Below, one piece after another: positions 24,835-29,793 of a stretch of DNA of 29,793 nt. The DNA comes from Clostridia bacterium (lineage in GTDB: Bacteria > CBDUZB01 > JAGLHV01): NCBI GenBank assembly GCA_030595925.1, contig JAUVLC010000022.1:1-29793 (forward strand), in the 5' to 3' direction. How positions within the stretch are numbered: position 1 is the first letter of the stretch; each line of letters begins with the position of its first letter. The position numbers and the translations under genes were made by a program. Under the pieces are notes generated by a model. That model ran no database searches and was not told the origin of the DNA. It worked only from the letters and a program-made list of their open reading frames with translations.

Positions 24835-25488
24835 ATGTTGAAAAACTTAAGAGGTACTATTAAAAGACAATTTTTTACCGGAATGGCAATGCTTTTGCCT
24901 CTGGGTTTGACCTTATATGTAGCCTGGATTCTTTTTAATTTAGTAGGAAAAGGTTTTCTTCCTTTTGTAGAAAAAATTTCTTTTCTTTCCCGATATGATT
25001 TGCATCCCCTTTGCAGTAAAGGAATAAGTTTTGTTATTACTTTGTTCATTATTTGGTTTATCGGAGCAATTGCTGCTAATATTGTCGGGCGCAAATTTAT
25101 GCAGATGATGGAGTTAATGATTATTAAAGTTCCTTTATTGGATCGTATTTATCAGTCAATGAGGCAAATTATTCATGCTATGTTTTTTTCTAAAAATGCT
25201 TTTCGGCAGGTGGTAATGATTGAATATCCGAGAAAAGGGCTTTATACTTTAGCTTTTGTTACTAATGTTCATCAATCCAAGGAGGAAGAAAGAGGAGCAA
25301 TCCTGACTTTGTTTATTCCGACTACCCCTAATCCTACTTCAGGGTGGTTTATAATTATTCCCGAAGAAGAGGTTTTGTATCTGGATTTACCCGTACAAGA
25401 GGGGATGAAGCTGATTATTTCCGGAGGGGTTGTTTCCCCTGATGGATTTTTTGATTCGTTACCGGTGAGGGGAAAGATCAAAAAATGA
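24835..25488 (+). CDS. DUF502 family membrane protein
   Basis: 217 residues from the ATG at 24835, which has AAAGGAGTG 5 nt upstream; an in-frame ATG at 24811 has no site. Two transmembrane helices are near residues 15-37 and 60-85. The family motif PLLDRIYQSMRQI follows, and then a soluble beta domain with FVTNVHQSKEEE, LFIPTTPNPTSGW and SGGVVSPDG, all typical of DUF502. Function is not established for the family. The stop overlaps the next start (ATGA). Confidence 0.88.
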   Translation: MLKNLRGTIKRQFFTGMAMLLPLGLTLYVAWILFNLVGKGFLPFVEKISFLSRYDLHPLCSKGISFVITLFIIWFIGAIAANIVGRKFMQMMELMIIKVPLLDRIYQSMRQIIHAMFFSKNAFRQVVMIEYPRKGLYTLAFVTNVHQSKEEERGAILTLFIPTTPNPTSGWFIIIPEEEVLYLDLPVQEGMKLIISGGVVSPDGFFDSLPVRGKIKK

Positions 25489-26690
25489 AACGATTATTAA
25501 AGGGGATAGGGAAAAATATTATTCTTCTGGGAATAGCAAGTTTTTTTAATGATATAAGCAGTGAAATGATTATTGCTATTTTTCCGATGTTTATTGTTTC
25601 TTTGGGAGGGGGGGGAATGGCAATAGGCTTAATCGGTGGCTTAGGAAATTCCCTGTCCAGTATATTAAAAGTTCTTTCAGGGTATTGGTCGGATAAAATA
25701 GGAAGGAAAAAGATTTTTGTTTTTTGGGGTTATCTTTCTTCGGCAACAGCAAAATTATTTTTCCCTTTTTGTTATCATTGGGGAGATTTGTTATTTTTAC
25801 GAATGGCGGAAAGAATAGGAAAAGGAATTAGAACTGCTCCACGCGATGCTTTGTTATCAATTTCTGCTGAGCGTAAGGTTCGAGGGAAAGCTTTTGGTAT
25901 TCACAGAGCAATGGATTCTCTGGGGGCAGTAATGGGAGCCTTATCTGCTTTTTTTTTATTTTGGGTATTTGAATTTTCTTTCAGGCAGATAATAATAGTG
26001 GCGGCTGTTATTGGGTTTGTTGCCCTTTTTCCTCTTTTTTGGGTTGAAGAGAAAAAAAATAATGGGGGAGGGGATAAAATAAAAGCAGGATTAAATCACC
26101 TGCCCGGAGAATTTAAAAAATATTTGATAGTAGCGGCTTTGTTCTCGTTAAGTAATTTCACTTATATGTTTTTAATTTTAAAATCAAAGATAGTTATGGA
26201 TAATTTTTTCTCTCCACGACTGGCAATTGCGGTTCCTATTTTACTTTATGTTTGGTTTAATATTATTTATTCCTTTTTTTCTGTTCCTGCAGGGATATTT
26301 TCCGATAAAATAGGAAGAAGGGAAGCTCTTTTTATGGGATATTCCATTTATGGTATAACCTATTTAGGGTTTGCAAAAATACATTCTTTGGTTTTGTTTA
26401 TGTTATTTTTTGCTTTATACGGGCTGGCTTTTGCTTTAATAGAAGGAAATCAACGGGCTTTTGCCAGTGATTTTGTAGAAGAAGAGAGAAGAGGTGTTGC
26501 GTTAGGAATGTTTCATACGGTAATTTCGCTGACTACGCTTTTGGCCAGTTTAATTGCCGGGTATTTATGGAATTTAAATACCAAAGCTCCTTTTCTGTAT
26601 GGAGCAGGAATAAGTTTATTTTCCGCAGTAATGATTTTTTGGGTCAAGCCCCATCGGGCAAAAACGGAAAAAGGGGGAAATAAAGAGTGA
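25485..26690 (+). CDS. Major facilitator superfamily transporter
   Basis: A 401-residue protein with about twelve hydrophobic helices in two halves. MFS motif A is visible in the loop after helix 2 (GYWSDKIGRKK) and again in the second half (GIFSDKIGRRE). ERIGKGIRTAPRDALLS and AFGIHRAMDSLGAVMG are typical of a bacterial MFS subgroup with no proven substrate. It overlaps DUF502 by 4 bp upstream and proA by 4 bp downstream (GTGA), so the three are translationally linked. Confidence 0.88.
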   Translation: MKRLLKGIGKNIILLGIASFFNDISSEMIIAIFPMFIVSLGGGGMAIGLIGGLGNSLSSILKVLSGYWSDKIGRKKIFVFWGYLSSATAKLFFPFCYHWGDLLFLRMAERIGKGIRTAPRDALLSISAERKVRGKAFGIHRAMDSLGAVMGALSAFFLFWVFEFSFRQIIIVAAVIGFVALFPLFWVEEKKNNGGGDKIKAGLNHLPGEFKKYLIVAALFSLSNFTYMFLILKSKIVMDNFFSPRLAIAVPILLYVWFNIIYSFFSVPAGIFSDKIGRREALFMGYSIYGITYLGFAKIHSLVLFMLFFALYGLAFALIEGNQRAFASDFVEEERRGVALGMFHTVISLTTLLASLIAGYLWNLNTKAPFLYGAGISLFSAVMIFWVKPHRAKTEKGGNKE

Positions 26691-27943
26691 CTTTAAAAGA
26701 AAAAATAAAAGAAAACGCTTCCCTGGCAAAAATAGCTGCGGGGAAAATAAAAAATCTTTCTGCGACAGTTAAAAATGGAATCTTGTTGGCGATAGCAAGT
26801 GCTCTGGAAAAAAATGAAAAAGAAATTCTTGAAGCAAACCGAAAGGATTTGCATTTAACCAGAGAAAAAAAATGTTCTTGTGCTTTTATTGAGAGACTGA
26901 CTTTAACTAGAGAACGGATAAAAAGTATGGCCGATGGATTAAGAAAAGTTGCTTCTTTGCCGGACCCGGTAGGAGAAACAATAGGAGAAATAGTCAGGTA
27001 TAACGGGTTGAGGATAAAAAAAGTTCGAGTCCCTTTAGGAGTAATTGGGATTATCTATGAGTCTCGTCCTAATGTTACTTGTGATGCTGCCGGATTATGT
27101 TTAAAGTCGGGAAATGCCGTTTTACTGAGAGGAGGAAGCTTTGCTTTTAATTCCAATCTTTGTTTAGTTAAAATAATGATAGAGGCGGCTTTACCCAAAG
27201 GGTTGCCGGAGGGAAGTATTCAGTTTATAGAAACCACTGAGCGGGAGGCAATAGGGGAATTAATTTGTTTGGATGAATTTATTGATGTAATTATTCCTCG
27301 TGGAGGAGAGGAAATGATAAAGAATATTAAATCTAATTCTTCTGTTCCTGTAATTACTCACGGTAAAGGGCTTTGTCATATTTATGTGGATAAGGAAGCA
27401 ATTCTGGAACAGGCACAAAAAATTTGTTTTAATGCTAAGGTTCAAAGGCCGGGAGTATGTAATGCCATGGAAACGTTATTAATTCATAAAGATATAGCGA
27501 AGGAGTTTCTTCCGAAAATGGTAAAAATTTTTGAGGAAGCGGCTGTTGAGTTGAGAGGATGTAAAAAAACGAAAAAGATTGTTTCTTCCATAAAGGAAGC
27601 TACGGTTGAAGATTGGGAGACAGAATATCTATCCTTAATTCTATCTATAAAAATTGTAGATAGTTTAAATGAGGCAATAGAACATATAAATCAATACGGT
27701 TCACAGCATTCGGAAGCAATAATTACTGAAAACAAAGAAAGAGCAGAACAATTTTTGTCCCGGGTGGATGCCGCCAGTGTTTACTGGAATGCTTCTACGC
27801 GGTTTAGTGATGGAGAGGAATTTGGATTGGGTGCGGAAATAGGAATTTCTACACAAAAATTGCATGCACGCGGGCCAATGGGATTACGGGAATTGACCAC
27901 TTATAAATTTTTAATTTATGGAAACGGACAAATAAGAACGTAA
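26687..27943 (+). CDS. proA: Glutamate-5-semialdehyde dehydrogenase (gamma-glutamyl phosphate reductase)
   Basis: 418 residues, normal for ProA, which reduces gamma-glutamyl phosphate with NADPH in proline synthesis. The start is GTG at 26687, behind GGGGGAAA. Motifs: PLGVIGIIYESRPNVTCDA, the cofactor-loop LRGGSFAFNSN, IPRGG, and the catalytic Cys258 in QRPGVCNAMET. The C-terminal GPMGLRELTTYKF is a ProA signature. The partner kinase proB is not adjacent. Genes upstream overlap, while nadD follows after 49 nt with its own ribosome site. Confidence 0.96.
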   Translation: MTLKEKIKENASLAKIAAGKIKNLSATVKNGILLAIASALEKNEKEILEANRKDLHLTREKKCSCAFIERLTLTRERIKSMADGLRKVASLPDPVGETIGEIVRYNGLRIKKVRVPLGVIGIIYESRPNVTCDAAGLCLKSGNAVLLRGGSFAFNSNLCLVKIMIEAALPKGLPEGSIQFIETTEREAIGELICLDEFIDVIIPRGGEEMIKNIKSNSSVPVITHGKGLCHIYVDKEAILEQAQKICFNAKVQRPGVCNAMETLLIHKDIAKEFLPKMVKIFEEAAVELRGCKKTKKIVSSIKEATVEDWETEYLSLILSIKIVDSLNEAIEHINQYGSQHSEAIITENKERAEQFLSRVDAASVYWNASTRFSDGEEFGLGAEIGISTQKLHARGPMGLRELTTYKFLIYGNGQIRT

Positions 27944-27992
27944 AAAATTGAAGTGTATATACATATCGAAAGAAAGAGTAAGGGGTTAAAAG

Positions 27993-28574
27993 ATGCGGAT
28001 TGGATTATTAGGAGGAACTTTTAATCCTATTCATTTTGGGCATTTGGTTTTAGCTGAAGAATGCCGGAAAGAAGCTGATTTAGAAAAAATAATATTTATT
28101 CCCTCATCAATCCCTCCCCATAAAGAACAAAAAATTGCCGGAGCGGAACATAGATATAATATGGTAAAAAGGGCAACCCGGGGTAATAAAGACTTGATTG
28201 TTTCCAGAGTTGAATTGGATAGAAAAGAAATATCTTTTACTTATAAAACAATTCTATATTTTAAAAAAAAATATGCTCAAAACCAAGTCTATTTTATTTT
28301 AGGGATAGATAGTGTTTTGGAAATTCATAAATGGAAAAAGAAAAACAAAATTTTAGAGTTTTGTCCTTTTATAGTAGCAACCCGTCCGGGATACCGAATA
28401 CAAGAAATCCCTTTTGCAGTTAGAAAGATAGTAAAAATAATAAAGATTCCTAAAATTAATATTTCTTCTTCTTTGATTCGGGAAAAAATAAAAACAGGAG
28501 AATCTATTAAAAATTTGGTTCCTTTATCAGTAGAAAAGTATATAAAGAAACATAAATTGTATCAACAAATATAA
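27993..28574 (+). CDS. nadD: Nicotinate-nucleotide adenylyltransferase
   Basis: A 193-residue enzyme that joins nicotinate mononucleotide to ATP in NAD synthesis. The nucleotidyltransferase motif GGTFNPIHFGHL is at residues 7-18, IPSSIPPHKEQ follows, then the central ILGIDSVLEIHKWKK (the family usually has GxDxxxxxxxW) and the C-terminal ISSSLIREKI in place of the common ISSTxIR. AAGGGG lies upstream of the ATG. The stop shares one base with the start of the LCP-like gene. Confidence 0.95.
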   Translation: MRIGLLGGTFNPIHFGHLVLAEECRKEADLEKIIFIPSSIPPHKEQKIAGAEHRYNMVKRATRGNKDLIVSRVELDRKEISFTYKTILYFKKKYAQNQVYFILGIDSVLEIHKWKKKNKILEFCPFIVATRPGYRIQEIPFAVRKIVKIIKIPKINISSSLIREKIKTGESIKNLVPLSVEKYIKKHKLYQQI

Positions 28575-29338
28575 TGAGAAAATATTTTTTAAAGAAAAAT
28601 AATAAGAAATTGATTTTTTCGGGAAGTATTTTGGTTTTGATAATTTGTTCTTTATTTTTGAACGGACAAAGCAAAATAGTGAGAAATATTCACAGAGGAG
28701 AGCGAATAAATTTGCTTCTTCTGGAATGTAATTCGGAAAAACGCTCTGAATATTACGGAACTGTTTTATTATTAAGTTATCATCCGGTAAGACGTTTTTT
28801 GGATGTAGTAACTATTCCTTCTGCTACGAAGATTAAAAAATCTTCTTTAAAAAAAAGTAAACTGGGAACTATTTATTCAAATATTTGCCGGAATGAAAAA
28901 GACAGAAAAAAAGCAGTTCGGACATTGAAAAAGAAAGTCGAAGAAATCTTAGAAATAACAATTCCTTTTTATATGCAGATAGAAACAGAGGAATTTATGA
29001 GAGTAATTGATTTATTAGGAGGAATAAAAAGGGTAGGGAAAAAGCATGTTATTTTAGGAGGAAAAGAGTTTCTGGAAGATTTTTATCAGAGAGAAGAAGG
29101 AGATTATCAGAGATTAGTTCGTCAGCAAAACCTGCTAAAAGAAATGATAAAAAAATTCAAATGGGTTCCGAATCTTTTTAAAATTCCACAAATAATAAAA
29201 GAAAACATGGTTACTAATCTTACTTTAGGGGATATATGGGCAATGTGTTATGAGATAAAAAAAGTTTCCCTGGGAAATATACGTTTCCAAAACTTACCGG
29301 GAACGTTAAGGAAAAGGGAACCTTATTATTGGATTTAG
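28574..29338 (+). CDS. LytR-CpsA-Psr (LCP)-like protein, possibly truncated
   Basis: A 254-residue protein with one N-terminal transmembrane helix (about 12-30) and an LCP-type extracytoplasmic domain. INLLLLECNSE and GTVLLLSYHP are followed by a degenerate VVTIPSATKI where LCP enzymes have an SIPRD-like motif. Then come FMRVIDLLGGI and a QREEGDYQRLVRQQNLLKEM motif. LCP proteins transfer lipid-linked glycans to wall polymers. The weak RD motif makes enzymatic activity doubtful. nadD followed by an LCP gene is known from clostridia, where rsfS comes next; here the gene stops abruptly at YYWI and overlaps an opposite gene by 33 bp. Confidence 0.75.
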   Translation: MRKYFLKKNNKKLIFSGSILVLIICSLFLNGQSKIVRNIHRGERINLLLLECNSEKRSEYYGTVLLLSYHPVRRFLDVVTIPSATKIKKSSLKKSKLGTIYSNICRNEKDRKKAVRTLKKKVEEILEITIPFYMQIETEEFMRVIDLLGGIKRVGKKHVILGGKEFLEDFYQREEGDYQRLVRQQNLLKEMIKKFKWVPNLFKIPQIIKENMVTNLTLGDIWAMCYEIKKVSLGNIRFQNLPGTLRKREPYYWI

Positions 29339-29793
29339 AAATATAAACGCCATATTCATCATTCGTTTCGGAGAATAATACTTCGCATCTACTTTCATTA
29401 GTGTCGAACTAAGTTTGACAAATATGTTCCAAATTTTTCTGAAAATTAAATTTGAGCGATATTTATTGCGTAACTTTATTAAATTTTTTTCTGTTTTTTT
29501 CGGATTAATCGATTGTAATAAGGACATTTTCATTAATATGCCATAAACTCCAAAATGTTTTAAATATTTGAAATTGTAGCGTCGGAATAATCCTAAAACT
29601 TGCTCAATTTCATATCTACGATAATGACCGATTATTTTATCTTGTTTTGAATAGTATTTTTTCCTGTGTGGAACTGTAATTACAGCAAATCCTCCTTGTG
29701 TTAATATTCTTTTTATTTCAGAGATAGCTAAATCATCATTTTTTACATGCTCTAGCACATCTAAAGCAAGTACCAGGTCAAAAGTATTGTTTT
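29306..29793 (-). CDS. Class I SAM-dependent methyltransferase, C-terminal part (5' end outside the window)
   Basis: The frame is open from the window edge, so the N-terminal SAM-binding glycine motif lies outside. Visible are FDLVLALDVLEHV at the edge (methyltransferase motif II), ISEIKRILTQGGFAVITVPH (motif III region) and GHYRRYEIEQVL, as in the methyltransf_11/UbiE-like group often found in glycan or cell-surface clusters. Then there is a basic tail of about 90 residues. Its last 11 codons overlap the end of the LCP-like gene on the other strand. Confidence 0.85.
   Translation of the reverse strand, partial: NNTFDLVLALDVLEHVKNDDLAISEIKRILTQGGFAVITVPHRKKYYSKQDKIIGHYRRYEIEQVLGLFRRYNFKYLKHFGVYGILMKMSLLQSINPKKTEKNLIKLRNKYRSNLIFRKIWNIFVKLSSTLMKVDAKYYSPKRMMNMAFIFLNPIIRFPFP

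Overview
The window spans the replication origin of an AT-rich bacterial chromosome. Genes left of about 17.5 kb run almost entirely on the minus strand (gyrB, dciA, dnaN, dnaA, dnaX, recR and others). Genes to the right run mostly on the plus strand (rpmH, rnpA, yidD, yidC and onward). Strand composition flips at the same place, which fits bidirectional replication from a bipartite oriC on either side of dnaA. The cell is inferred to be a diderm (several signal-peptide beta-barrel proteins, a YidC with a large periplasmic domain, a FlgD/T9SS-like C-terminal domain on a secreted protein) and an anaerobe (four-subunit pyruvate/2-oxoacid:ferredoxin oxidoreductase). It is probably an uncultured candidate-phylum lineage of the Omnitrophota/Desantisbacteria type, but the sequence alone does not settle the phylum.

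Layout. 1-3.5 kb is an accessory block: the 5' end of a beta-barrel gene duplicated from one at 3.2 kb, tRNA-Asn, a small GIY-YIG nuclease gene bracketed by 67-bp repeats built from a tRNA-Asn 5' fragment split by a hairpin, and a translationally coupled pair of outer-membrane protein and secreted eight-repeat putative beta-propeller. 3.5-7.0 kb is a porGDAB operon plus a small membrane protein. 7.3-11.6 kb holds a polytopic membrane protein, recR, dnaX, tRNA-Ala and an outer-membrane-type protein. 11.6-12 kb is packed with hairpin repeats. 12-17.5 kb is gyrB-dciA-dnaN-dnaA. 17.5-18.0 kb is the upstream half of the origin and a perfect consensus promoter that starts the rpmH-rnpA-yidD-yidC cluster.

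The right arm continues with class II fructose-bisphosphate aldolase, an oppositely oriented TPR protein, a secreted beta-helix protein with a sorting-type C-terminus, and a chain DUF502-MFS-proA with stop/start overlaps. It then has nadD overlapping an LCP-like gene and, entering from the far edge, a partial SAM methyltransferase whose 3' end overlaps the LCP gene.

The points most worth a second look are the tRNA-fragment-bounded GIY-YIG cassette, an octamer (TGTTAGTA) clustered in both halves of the origin, an A8 slippery run in dnaX predicted to give a gamma-length product, the 119-bp exact repeat at the window edge, and the confinement of recognised dispersed hairpins to intergenic spaces of the left arm.
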